A stretch of DNA of 64,000 bases from JAEUMD01 sp050246945. Its GTDB lineage: Bacteria; Pseudomonadota; Alphaproteobacteria; Rhizobiales; Hyphomicrobiaceae. The position numbers were made by a program, and so were the translations under genes. The notes under the pieces were generated by a model that searched no databases, had not been told where the DNA came from, and worked only from the letters and a program-made list of their open reading frames with translations. The DNA is taken from the NCBI GenBank assembly GCA_050246945.1, contig JBFWVC010000001.1, positions 124,001 to 188,000 of the forward strand. Reading direction: 5' to 3'. Below are positions 17,578-26,577 of this stretch, piece after piece. Every line of letters starts with the position of its first letter. Position 1 is the first letter of the stretch.

Positions 17578-20109
17578 TTGCTTTCCTCCTTCTGGCGGCG
17601 AAAAAACGGTCGGCTTGTTCAGCGTCTCAATGCTGCCATTGAGACGTCGGAACGATTGAGCGAAGTCTATAACGCGCCAAAGCCCCCTCGTGTGGTCATC
17701 GACACGTCGTACGTCGAGCACAAGTCGCGCCAACCCACCATCGCCCGCAATTTCGACGACGACCCAGCCGCGATCACCGGCACCCCGCAACACGCCGATG
17801 TGCAAGGGTACGTACACGACGCCGAACACAATGGTAGCGATGAGGCTGTCGGGTTCGAACGAGATGACGAGTCGGCGAACGGCGAAGCCTTGGCCGGCGA
17901 CGTTGCGTTGCTCAAGGAAGCCGTCGAACAGTTGGAACTTGCCGAGCAGCGTGAGGCCGAAGCCCTCCAAGAGCTCGATACCATGCGCCGGCGTACCGAG
18001 GAGCTCGAGGCCGCTGTCGCCACCGAACGGGAGGCGCGACGCACCGCCGAAGCTGCGAGCGATGAAGCAAAGGCCGCCGCAGCATCCGCTGCTGGAGAAC
18101 TGGCCGCATTGCGCTCGTCGCTCCCCGCACCCGAAAGGTCTGCACCCGCAGAGGCCGAAGCCCGCGCTCGGTTGGAAGCCAAACTGATGCTCGAACAGGC
18201 GGCCCGGCGCAAGGCGGAAGCCCAGCGTGACCAAGCCAGCCAAGCGCTGACCGAGGCCCACGACGAGATCGAGGTTCTCCGCAAAAACATCGCCACCGAC
18301 GCAGCGGCGCGCCAGACGGACAACGCCGAATCCTCGAGCCAAAGCGACGTCCTTGAGGAAGTCGCGGCATTGCGATTGCAAAACGAGGAATTGGCCGCCG
18401 AGGCGGCCAAGGCGCGTGAAGCGCTTTCCCGCGCCGAATCCGACGTCAAGGCCGCGCGCCGGGCTACGGAAGCCGCCCGCAAGGAAGCGGCGGCGTTGCG
18501 AGAGGCCACTGTAAAGGCGGGCGAAGTCGAGAATGAATTAGTCGCGTCCAAGTCCCGTGAAGCTGACGCATGCGCCAAGGCCCAGAGGCTTGATTCGCGG
18601 ATCGAGGAACTCGTAGCGCAGATCTCCGATATCGAACGCGAGCGTACTGCCGAGCAGCAAGCAGCACGCAAACAAGTCGCCGAATCCACCGCACAGCTGG
18701 AAGCGATGCGTCTTGCCTCCGAGCACCTCGCGGAAGAACGCGCCCACAAGGACGCCGATTTCAACAATCGCAATGAAATGCTGCTCAAGGACGTCGAGAC
18801 GCTGCGAGGTCAGCTTGCTGGTCTTGAGGCAGCCGCTGCCAAGGAACGCGAAACGGCGCGCAAAGCCGCCGCCAAGGCAAGTGACGAAATTGCTGCCCTT
18901 CGCGCCGCCGCCAAGGAGCAGGCGGAGAACAAGGCGCGCGAGAGCGGCCAAGCCGAGCAGCACACGACCGAAGCGTTGGCGCAGGTTGAAACCCTTCGCA
19001 AGCAACTCGCGAAAGCGGAGGAGAATCGCGACGCAGAGCGAAAGGCCGCGGCCAGGGCAGCCGCAGATGCAGCTACGGAGATCGAATCCCTGCGCCTCGC
19101 CGCGCAGGAAGTCGCCACCAGCCAATTGAAGACTGCAGCCGAGGAAAACGCGACGATCGAGATGCTACGCGGAAAGTTGGAAGCGCTACGCCAGCGCGCC
19201 GACGAGTTGGAAACGGCATTCACCGCCGCCGAAGCCGCGCGCCTCAGCGCCGAGTTCGATCGCGAAAATGCGCGCAAGGAGGCTGACGAGGCAGAAGCCA
19301 GACTGGCCGCGCTTCACAACCAGCCGCCCGTGCAATCTTCATCGCAGGGCTTCACGTTGTCCGAGCCGCCCGTATTCAGGACGACGGCTGCTGTGAGCGA
19401 CGTTGCATCCCCGTATGCACGCCGCAAGACGATGGATGCAGAGCCCACACCCTCCGATAGAACCAGCCCGCTATTAGCAGAAGCCGCAGCGGACGTTCCT
19501 GCAAGCGAGCCCCCGTCAGGGTACGAAGACGCATCGACATCCGGCGAACCCTCCAGTGATGCGCAGCGGCAGACGTGGGAGGTAGAAACCGCCACGCTGC
19601 GCGACGACGATGAGGTCGCAACACAGCACATCGCCAACATGCCGCCGCCGCTTCCACAGACTTCAGAGTCTGCATCCGTCGACACCCGGCCCGCCCACGC
19701 GCCCGCCGATGCCGGGGACGGCCTCCATCCCAACGCTCTACCCGATTCGCTTGCGGACGCCGATGAGGCCGAGCGGCGCGGCCGCGAAAAGCGCGTTCCC
19801 TCGCGAATGGCCGTCACACTCTGGACCGAAGCCTGGGGCCAGCCCCTCTCGTGCTTCCTTATCGACAAGTCGTCTCGCGGTGCCAAGATCGAAATGAAGC
19901 CGGACCGAATTTTCGGCGGCAACAACCGCATCAATGTAGGCGATCGCCTCACGCTTACGTTCTACTACGCGCAGGAACGCACATCGGTATTCTGCGACGT
20001 AATGTGGATGGACGGCAATTTCCTCGGCGTGAAGTACTATGGACAGTTTCACACCGAAATCAACAAGCCGCGCCCCGCGCAGCGCGGCCGGTTCGGAGCC
20101 GCCAAATAG
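17578..20109 (+). CDS. Long coiled-coil protein with C-terminal PilZ domain
   Basis: The 843-residue protein has a basic N-terminus (residues 1-60), a very long Ala/Glu/Lys/Arg coiled coil (about 110-580) and a low-complexity linker rich in Pro and Ser (about 580-730). A PilZ-like domain follows at about 733-825, with RREKRVPSRM and DKSSRGAKIEM. PilZ domains bind c-di-GMP through RxxxR and (D/N)xSxxG; here RREKR and DKSSRG fit loosely. The start is TTG at 17578 with GAGGG 8 bases upstream; no ATG occurs before about residue 132. There is no signal peptide, so it is probably cytoplasmic. A structural or scaffold role responding to c-di-GMP is inference. Confidence 0.8.
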   Translation: MLSSFWRRKNGRLVQRLNAAIETSERLSEVYNAPKPPRVVIDTSYVEHKSRQPTIARNFDDDPAAITGTPQHADVQGYVHDAEHNGSDEAVGFERDDESANGEALAGDVALLKEAVEQLELAEQREAEALQELDTMRRRTEELEAAVATEREARRTAEAASDEAKAAAASAAGELAALRSSLPAPERSAPAEAEARARLEAKLMLEQAARRKAEAQRDQASQALTEAHDEIEVLRKNIATDAAARQTDNAESSSQSDVLEEVAALRLQNEELAAEAAKAREALSRAESDVKAARRATEAARKEAAALREATVKAGEVENELVASKSREADACAKAQRLDSRIEELVAQISDIERERTAEQQAARKQVAESTAQLEAMRLASEHLAEERAHKDADFNNRNEMLLKDVETLRGQLAGLEAAAAKERETARKAAAKASDEIAALRAAAKEQAENKARESGQAEQHTTEALAQVETLRKQLAKAEENRDAERKAAARAAADAATEIESLRLAAQEVATSQLKTAAEENATIEMLRGKLEALRQRADELETAFTAAEAARLSAEFDRENARKEADEAEARLAALHNQPPVQSSSQGFTLSEPPVFRTTAAVSDVASPYARRKTMDAEPTPSDRTSPLLAEAAADVPASEPPSGYEDASTSGEPSSDAQRQTWEVETATLRDDDEVATQHIANMPPPLPQTSESASVDTRPAHAPADAGDGLHPNALPDSLADADEAERRGREKRVPSRMAVTLWTEAWGQPLSCFLIDKSSRGAKIEMKPDRIFGGNNRINVGDRLTLTFYYAQERTSVFCDVMWMDGNFLGVKYYGQFHTEINKPRPAQRGRFGAAK

Positions 20110-20217
20110 CGCCACGCCAAGTCCGGCCTATTGGCTCAGCGCCAGCCTGAATTTCACGCCTTCTCCGGGCAGGTATAGAGTAGCGCAATCGCATATCCGC
20201 AACAGCGTTGACGCACC

Positions 20218-20679
20218 ATGCCTACGCCCACCTGCCACTCGATCCGAACCGCCACCGCCGAAGACCTGCCGGCGATACTCGATCTTTATCGGCAGGCCGG
20301 GTTCGGCAGCGGCACTTCGATGGACCTCGAACGGGCAAGCACCATGCTTGGCCGAATCCAATCCTATCCCGACTACCGTCTCTACGTCGTCACGGAAAAC
20401 GGCGGGCCTGCGCTCGGTACGTATGCCCTTCTCATCATGGACAACATCGCCCATGACGGCCGCCCGCTCGCCATTGTCGAGCAGGTCGTCGTGACAGCCG
20501 GATGCAAGCGCAAGGGCCTCGGTCGTCTGATGATGCATCACGCCATGGCCGAAGCACGCAAGGCCGACTGCTACAAGCTGCAGCTCTCCTCGCACACCCG
20601 CTTCAAGGACGCCCACGCATTCTACGACGGGCTGGGCTTCATCCGTCATGGTTACAGCTTCTATGTCGATATCGAATAA
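20218..20679 (+). CDS. GNAT family N-acetyltransferase
   Basis: The 153-residue single-domain protein follows the GNAT fold. It starts with SIRTATAEDLPAILDLY, has a central VVTAGCKRKGLGRLMM, which is the acetyl-CoA-binding R/Q-x-x-G-x-G/A motif with KRKGLG, and ends with FYDGLGFIRHGYSF. The substrate is not predictable. It follows the PilZ gene by 108 bases on the same strand. Confidence 0.88.
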   Translation: MPTPTCHSIRTATAEDLPAILDLYRQAGFGSGTSMDLERASTMLGRIQSYPDYRLYVVTENGGPALGTYALLIMDNIAHDGRPLAIVEQVVVTAGCKRKGLGRLMMHHAMAEARKADCYKLQLSSHTRFKDAHAFYDGLGFIRHGYSFYVDIE

Positions 20680-20700
20680 TCGCAAGCAATTGTGCGCGCC

Positions 20701-21411
20701 TTATTCGAGCGGCAGAGGAAAATCTATCGCGCCCGCTGCAATTTCCTTCAGTCTTTGACAATGGCGCTTGTCACGAAACAGATGCCGATATGCGTTGGCC
20801 GCAAACCGCAGCGGACTGAGCGCCAGATACGTATCGTTGAAGATTGCATAACCGCTCGGTGTCTGGCGCGGAAATGAAGATAAGAACAGCTCCCGCGAGT
20901 CGTCCGGCAAAGACGCGATTTGGATCGCATAGGCCACATACTCATGCGCAGTGACCGGCAGGCGAAGACGGGCAACGCGCTCTCGAAAGATTGCATGCGC
21001 GACCTCATGGACAACGAGACTGTCGTACACGTCGCGCGGCGCAATCTTGCGGTAGACGCTGCCAGGCAGAATGAGCGACTGGGTCAGTTTATGGGTCGAG
21101 ATTTGAATTCTCCAGCTATTCCCGTCGAACAATGCGATCACGGGAACGCCAAGTGGATGCCTGACCTGTGCTACGACTTCGATTGTTAGGTTGCGGCGCT
21201 GCTCGAATCTGCAGCGACCCAGGAACGAACGTGTCCAGATGGCGGCGGCGCAGATGCGTGCGGCCGTCCCATTGTTGTCGGACTGAATCGTGATCGACGT
21301 CCCCGGACACCGCAGCGTGTCTGCACGCACCTCAGCGGCGAATAGCCCCGCAAGGCCATACGCGAGGCCGGCAAGCAAAGACGACCGTCCTGCCAGGATC
21401 ATGCTGCTCAT
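20701..21411 (-). CDS. Secreted protein with HEVAH metalloprotease-like motif
   Basis: The 236-residue protein begins with a signal peptide (about residues 1-30, ending near AEVRADT). A VVHEVAHAIF motif near residue 142 resembles the HExxH zinc site of metallopeptidases. Four Cys in the mature part could form disulphides, which fits export. I do not recognise a named family with certainty. I chose the ATG at 21411 because GAGG lies 6 bases upstream; an ATG at 21423 is the alternative. It is convergent with the GNAT gene and lies downstream of priA on the same strand. Confidence 0.7.
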   Translation of the reverse strand: MSSMILAGRSSLLAGLAYGLAGLFAAEVRADTLRCPGTSITIQSDNNGTAARICAAAIWTRSFLGRCRFEQRRNLTIEVVAQVRHPLGVPVIALFDGNSWRIQISTHKLTQSLILPGSVYRKIAPRDVYDSLVVHEVAHAIFRERVARLRLPVTAHEYVAYAIQIASLPDDSRELFLSSFPRQTPSGYAIFNDTYLALSPLRFAANAYRHLFRDKRHCQRLKEIAAGAIDFPLPLE

Positions 21412-21501
21412 GGTCAACCTCATCACCAAGGGAAGACCGTGAGGAGCAGGTTGTCCATCACTGAGTGACGCAGAACACGAAGGCCAGGCGCTCAATCCGC
21501 A

Positions 21502-23766
21502 TCATAGGAAGCTGTATGGATCGATGTCGATCGATAGCCGCACGTCGCCCTTGATAGGCGGCACCGACTCCATCCACGCGCGGATGTAGTTTTGTATGTC
21601 GAGCTCGCGAGAAGCCTTGACCAGAAGTCGCCAGCGGTGCCGTCCGCGGATTATGGCGAGCGGCGCCTCTGCCGGCCCTAGCACCAGGATCTTCTCGGAA
21701 AACGGCGCCCGCCTTGCTATGTCGCGGCCCACGCTTTCCGCGAGTCCCTTGTCGCGCGACGACACGATCATTGCCACCAGTCGTCCATAGGGCGGCAACA
21801 GACCGCGCTGTCGCACGTGAATTTCCTGCTCCAGGAACGAGTCCCGGTCCCCGGAGATGATCGCCCGCATCACGGGATGCTCCGGGTTGTAGGTCTGCAC
21901 GAGTCCGCGCCCGCCGGCATACGAGCGGCCCGCGCGCCCCGTCACCTGGTGCAACAGCTGGAACGTGCGCTCGCCCGCACGCGGGTCGGCTCCCTGCGCC
22001 AGCCCGAGATCACCGTCCACGACACCGACGAGCGCGAGATCGGGGAAATGGTGTCCCTTCGCCACCATCTGTGTGCCGATGATGATATCGGCCTCGTGAT
22101 TTTCGATGCCCTGGATTACCTGACGCATCTCGACGAGACTTGGTATGAGATCGGACGACAGCATTGCCAGCCGCGCATTCGGAAAGCGTTCGGCCACTTC
22201 CTCCGCGACCCGCTCCACTCCCGGACCGCAGGCGACGAGCCCGCCCTCCTCGCCGCATTTGGCGCACTTCTCCGGCACGGGAAGCGAGAATCCGCAGTGA
22301 TGGCAGTTGAGCCGGTTGCGGAAGCGGTGCTCCACGAGCCAGGCTGAGCATTGCGGACACTCGATGCGATGGCCGCAGGCACGGCATAGCGTCAGGGGCG
22401 CATAGCCGCGCCTGTTGAGGAAGAGGAGCGACTGCTGGCCGTTCGCCAGCGTCTCCTCCACCGCTGCGACGAGCGGCGGCGCCAGCCAGCGCCCTTTGTC
22501 GGGCTGCTCGGCGCGCAGGTCGATTCCTGTAATTTCTGGCAAGTCGGCTCCCGAGTAGCGCCCTGGCAGCACTACATGGCGGTAACGCCCCGTGCGAGCA
22601 TTGACGTGACTTTCAATCGACGGCGTCGCCGACGCCAGCACGACCGGAAACGATCCGAGCGACCCGCGCACGACGCTCATGTCGCGCGCCTGATAATGAA
22701 CGCGGTCGTCCTGCTTGTAGCCCTGGTCATGCTCCTCATCGACAATGATGAGGCCGAGATCGGGATAAGGGAGAAACAGCGCCGAACGCGCTCCGACAAC
22801 CACGCGCGCCTCGCCTTGCGCAACCCATTTCCAGGTTCGGCCGCGGTCTGCCGGCGATAGTGCCGAATGCCACTCGACCGGTGCACCTCCGAACCGCGCC
22901 GCAAAGCGGCTCATGAACTGGCTGGTGAGCGCTATTTCCGGCAGCATGATGAGCGCCTGACGGCCCTGCTCCAGGGTCCGCGCCACAGCTTCGAAATAGA
23001 CCTCCGTCTTGCCCGATCCGGTCACGCCATCGAGCAGCGACACGGAGAAATTCCGCGCATCGACCGCCGCGCGCAGCGTCTCCACCGCGCGGCCCTGGTC
23101 CTCTGTGAACGTGTTGGCCATGTGCCGTGGATCAAGTCGCGCCGGCTTGCGTTCGGGGATCACCACCTCGACCAGATTGCCCGACGCCACCAGCCCGTCC
23201 ACCACACCGTTCGAGCAGCCCGCCTCCTCGGCCAGCGCCGACTTCACGCGGATGAGCCCGTCGGAAGCTACGTCGAGCACCCGCTGCCGCGCTGCCGTCA
23301 TGCGTGGCGGATCGGCCGCCTCAGCTGCATAGCGCACGCCGAACCGCGGGTTCGAAGGCTCGAACACCGATTGCGCGCTCATCAACATGCGCACGACCAT
23401 GCCGAGCGGCGACAGCGTATAACGGGCAATCCACTCCGCAAAACGCAGCGAAAGCTCCGGCAGAGGCGGCACATCGAGCAGGCAGTCGATCGTCTTCATC
23501 TTCTTGGGATCGACGGGCTTGCCCTCGCCCACGGCTTGGTCCCAGACCACGCCGATACGTCGCTGCGGCCCGAACGGCACCAGAACGAACGCCCCCGGAC
23601 GGATGCCGGCAGCCTGCTCACCCTCCGGCAGCAGGTAATCGTAGGTCTGGTCGAGCGCCACCGGCAGCACCACGGGCACCGCGCCCGCTGCCGGTTCATG
23701 TTCTTTATCCAACTGGTCCAGAAGACTTTCCAAAGGCCCTGCCGACGGACTAGAAGCTACACCCAT
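21502..23766 (-). CDS. priA: Primosomal protein N' (replication restart helicase PriA)
   Basis: PriA recognises stalled forks and reloads the replicative helicase. The protein of about 754 residues has an N-terminal DNA-binding region (DQTYDYLLPEG), Walker A GVTGSGKTE, the DEEH box and a zinc-binding insertion with paired Cys (CRACGHRIECPQC, CHHCGF, CAKCGEEGG). GTQMVAKGHHFPD and QVTGRAGR mark the later helicase motifs. The ATG at 23766 is preferred over a TTG at 23784. It is divergent from the transaldolase-like gene, with only 72 bases between. Confidence 0.95.
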   Translation of the reverse strand: MGVASSPSAGPLESLLDQLDKEHEPAAGAVPVVLPVALDQTYDYLLPEGEQAAGIRPGAFVLVPFGPQRRIGVVWDQAVGEGKPVDPKKMKTIDCLLDVPPLPELSLRFAEWIARYTLSPLGMVVRMLMSAQSVFEPSNPRFGVRYAAEAADPPRMTAARQRVLDVASDGLIRVKSALAEEAGCSNGVVDGLVASGNLVEVVIPERKPARLDPRHMANTFTEDQGRAVETLRAAVDARNFSVSLLDGVTGSGKTEVYFEAVARTLEQGRQALIMLPEIALTSQFMSRFAARFGGAPVEWHSALSPADRGRTWKWVAQGEARVVVGARSALFLPYPDLGLIIVDEEHDQGYKQDDRVHYQARDMSVVRGSLGSFPVVLASATPSIESHVNARTGRYRHVVLPGRYSGADLPEITGIDLRAEQPDKGRWLAPPLVAAVEETLANGQQSLLFLNRRGYAPLTLCRACGHRIECPQCSAWLVEHRFRNRLNCHHCGFSLPVPEKCAKCGEEGGLVACGPGVERVAEEVAERFPNARLAMLSSDLIPSLVEMRQVIQGIENHEADIIIGTQMVAKGHHFPDLALVGVVDGDLGLAQGADPRAGERTFQLLHQVTGRAGRSYAGGRGLVQTYNPEHPVMRAIISGDRDSFLEQEIHVRQRGLLPPYGRLVAMIVSSRDKGLAESVGRDIARRAPFSEKILVLGPAEAPLAIIRGRHRWRLLVKASRELDIQNYIRAWMESVPPIKGDVRLSIDIDPYSFL

Positions 23767-23838
23767 GCGAATCGAAACGACCAAACAGTAAACCTATCCG
23801 CTCCACCGGGGCGACGACGGGGCAAGGAGCCCGACGAA

Positions 23839-24495
23839 ATGAAATTCTTCGTTGATACCGCTGATGTGGCTGAAATCCGCGAGCTTGCGGCCACGGGTCT
23901 CCTCGATGGCGTCACCACGAACCCATCGCTTGTGGCGAAATCAGGTCGCGACTTCAAGGAAGTGATTGCTGAGATCTGCGCTATCGTGCCCGGCCCGGTC
24001 TCCGCAGAGGTAACCGCACTCGAAGCCATCGGCATGATTGCTGAAGGTCGTGAACTCGCCAAGATCGCAAAGAACGTGACGATCAAGGTCCCGCTCACGA
24101 TGGACGGTCTCAAGGCCTGCCGCGAGCTGACGAGCGAAGGCACGCTGGTCAACGTCACGCTTTGCTTCTCCGCCAACCAGGCGCTGCTCGCGGCGAAAGC
24201 CGGGGCGACGTTTATCTCGCCCTTCATCGGCCGCCTCGACGACATCGGGCAGGACGGCATGGTGCTGATCAAGGAGATCCGCCAGATCTACGACAACTAT
24301 CCCGGCCTCTCCACCGAGATACTTGCCGCATCCATCCGTACCGTGAACCATGTCAAGGACGCCGCACTCATCGGCGCCGACGTTGCCACGATCCCGCCGT
24401 CGATCCTCAAGCAACTCGTCAAGCATCCACTGACCGACAAGGGTATCGAGATGTTCCTGGCCGACTGGGCGAAGACGAAGCAGAAGATCCTGTGA
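23839..24495 (+). CDS. Fructose-6-phosphate aldolase / small transaldolase (TalC/FSA type)
   Basis: The 218-residue protein belongs to the short transaldolase family: MKFFVDTADVAEI at the start, TTNPSL near residue 28 and the Schiff-base Lys83 in VTIKVPLT. Members act either as transaldolase in the pentose phosphate pathway or as fructose-6-phosphate aldolase; sequence alone does not separate them well, but a Hyphomicrobiales housekeeping copy is more likely transaldolase. AAGGAG lies 9 bases before the ATG. A frame running 970 bases upstream is an antisense shadow of priA. Confidence 0.93.
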   Translation: MKFFVDTADVAEIRELAATGLLDGVTTNPSLVAKSGRDFKEVIAEICAIVPGPVSAEVTALEAIGMIAEGRELAKIAKNVTIKVPLTMDGLKACRELTSEGTLVNVTLCFSANQALLAAKAGATFISPFIGRLDDIGQDGMVLIKEIRQIYDNYPGLSTEILAASIRTVNHVKDAALIGADVATIPPSILKQLVKHPLTDKGIEMFLADWAKTKQKIL

Positions 24496-24502
24496 GGCAC
24501 GC

Positions 24503-24913
24503 TTGCCCGAGCGCTTCCGTTTCCCGCGTCATGGGGAACAGGTCGAACCCGCGTTTGTCGCTCTGCTGGAGCGGCTCGAGCGCGAGTCGATCCTGCTCGA
24601 CGGTCGCTTTCGCGTTCCCGGCACCGGCATCCGTTTCGGGTTGGACCCGCTCATCGGCATCATTCCGATTGCGGGCGATGTCATCTCCGCCGGATGGAGC
24701 CTTCGCCTTCTTGGCATCGCACGGCAACTCGGCGCCGGGCCGTCGCTGTTGCGCAAAATGCTGCTGATAACCTTTGCCGACTTCCTCGTCGGACTGGTGC
24801 CGGTGCTCGGCCCCGTCGTAGACATATTCTATCGTGGCAACATGAAGAACCTGGGTCTGCTGCTCGAAGCGATAGGCGAGGCCCGCTCCGCACTCGAAAA
24901 CCGATCCCGGTGA
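24503..24913 (+). CDS. DUF4112 family membrane protein
   Basis: The 136-residue protein contains the DUF4112 pattern: FGLDPLIGIIPIAGDVIS near residue 44, and the hydrophobic helix DFLVGLVPVLGPVVDIFY near residue 93 followed by NMKNL. Two to three membrane segments are likely. No function is established for the family. The start is TTG at 24503, 7 bases after the transaldolase stop and with GAGG 5 bases upstream, so it is translated with that gene. Confidence 0.85.
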   Translation: MPERFRFPRHGEQVEPAFVALLERLERESILLDGRFRVPGTGIRFGLDPLIGIIPIAGDVISAGWSLRLLGIARQLGAGPSLLRKMLLITFADFLVGLVPVLGPVVDIFYRGNMKNLGLLLEAIGEARSALENRSR

Positions 24914-24936
24914 CCAGCATGATGACAAGAGAGCCG

Positions 24937-25033
24937 TCGAATTGAAGTGTGCAGCGCTTTCGCATGAAAAACGGGTTCAGATTGAAGGACAGGGTTGCGT
25001 ACCTGTTTCCACGAAGCATGAAACCGATCCAGT
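24937..25033 (+). repeat. Degenerate copy 5 of family A repeat
   Basis: GAATTGAAGTGTGCAGCG, GTTCAGATTGAAGGACA and CGAAGCATGAAACCGATCC match parts of the other copies in order and orientation, but the hairpin arms are eroded. It lies between the convergent DUF4112 and CapA-like genes. Confidence 0.55.
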
Positions 25034-25068
25034 CGCTGCCAAATCCTCCGCCTGACGGCGACTTGCGA

Positions 25069-26289
25069 TCAGCGAACACCCGACGGCGCGGCATCGTTCG
25101 CCACCGTGACCGGGCACGTGCGCGCTAGGTTGCGGTAATCGCGCGCCGGCACGTAGTTGCCCACCGGCAGACGCCTCAGCGGTGACGAGAATGCACGCAC
25201 GTTGCGCTGCCCGCCCATGCGCATTTCATCGACACGATGCCGGCCACTTCGCTCGACCCATGTCGGAATGAAGCCTGCCGCCGAGACTTCCGCGCGTGTC
25301 GTCGACGTCTTCGTCAGCTCAATGAGCGCAATAATGCCCGTACGCTGGTCATCGGAGACCTGGTTGGAGATGAAGTTACCCGTCGAATAGATGACAAGTC
25401 CGTCGCGCCCGTCCGCTGCCGTGACCTTCTCCCAGCCCTGCAGCACATGAGGATGTGTGCCGATCACGGCGCTCGCGCCCGCGGCGACCGCCTCACGCGC
25501 GTATGCGCGATCCGAACTCTTGGGCACAGGCGCCTTCTCGGTCCCCCAATGCGGAGTGAGAATCACGGCATCGACGTCCGGATCCTGCGCATTCCATCGG
25601 ATCTCCTCGAACACTTTGTCGCGATCGCCGTAGCAGTTGAGCACCTGTTTGTGTCGGTCCGGCATCCCGTTCGTGGAATACGTACAAGCGATCCAGGCGA
25701 CCGTCATGTCTCGAGCCTGCGTTTTCACAGCCCAGCGATGAAACGAGTCGGCAACACGCCGCTTCGTTCCGGAAAACTTGAGTTCCGCCGCTTCCAGCGC
25801 GTCGATCGTGCGATCGATACCCAGCGGACCGCGATCTGCCGAATGGTTATTGGACGTCGACACGAGATCGAATCCCGTCCGCTTCAGATCTCCGATGAGG
25901 GAGGGGTGGTAATTGAAGACGAGGGAGCCGCGCGGCGCGCCGTAGACGCGACCATCCCAACGACGCCCCGGATCGGTTACCGTCTGGCCACCCGGTGCCA
26001 CCGCGCGCGCCGCCGGACCCTCGAGATTTCCGTAGGTAAGATCGGCACCGGCGAGCACGGGGACCAGAGATTCCCAGAAATCGGCATAGCTTCCGCCACT
26101 CGTAAGAGCGTGCCGTTGCAGCGAATTGTGGAACAGGAGATCGCCGACCGCTGCCAAGGTGATTCGCTCGCCAGCCGCGCAGCCCGCCCGGAAGGTCATC
26201 GTCTCTTCGCCGCCCGCAGCAGGAACCGCAGCCACAACCAAACTCGCTGCAACGACTAGCTGCTTCAATCCGAGCCCACGGCCAGCCAT
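25069..26289 (-). CDS. CapA family protein (poly-gamma-glutamate capsule type metallophosphatase fold)
   Basis: The protein of 406 residues has a signal peptide (about residues 1-27) and the CapA fold: AAVGDLLFH near residue 48, YGNLEGPAA, STSNNHSADRG and GTHPHVLQGWE. This family belongs to the calcineurin-like metallophosphoesterases and was first known from poly-gamma-glutamate synthesis; most members, including this one, stand alone and have no proven role. I see no pgs/cap genes nearby. The ATG at 26289 has GAGGAG about 6 bases upstream. It is divergent from xerC. Confidence 0.88.
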   Translation of the reverse strand: MAGRGLGLKQLVVAASLVVAAVPAAGGEETMTFRAGCAAGERITLAAVGDLLFHNSLQRHALTSGGSYADFWESLVPVLAGADLTYGNLEGPAARAVAPGGQTVTDPGRRWDGRVYGAPRGSLVFNYHPSLIGDLKRTGFDLVSTSNNHSADRGPLGIDRTIDALEAAELKFSGTKRRVADSFHRWAVKTQARDMTVAWIACTYSTNGMPDRHKQVLNCYGDRDKVFEEIRWNAQDPDVDAVILTPHWGTEKAPVPKSSDRAYAREAVAAGASAVIGTHPHVLQGWEKVTAADGRDGLVIYSTGNFISNQVSDDQRTGIIALIELTKTSTTRAEVSAAGFIPTWVERSGRHRVDEMRMGGQRNVRAFSSPLRRLPVGNYVPARDYRNLARTCPVTVANDAAPSGVR

Positions 26290-26577
26290 GGCCAACTCCT
26301 CACGCGACGCGCACAAACACGACAAACCTGTCGCGATAACGGTCTGAAATCGCGCAGAATATAAAACTGCCAGAAATTGCGCTCATGCTCCAGCGATCCC
26401 AGGGCCGCACCGAATTGCGACGCTCGACGTGTCTCGGCTGGCCTTCCCGCTCAGCTTGACGCCATTCACGCTCCGCCACACCGAAACGGCCCCGTGACCC
26501 CGCCGCAACCTCCTGTTAAACCTTTGTTAACCAAGTTGTCGCGTCATCAGCTGATTGCCACTCGCGACTGAGCACAC

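Noticed and set aside
22867..24495. 542-codon plus-strand ORF ending with the transaldolase-like gene
   Set aside because: Its first ~970 bases are antisense to priA with no known domain; the true gene starts at 23839 with a proper ribosome-binding site.
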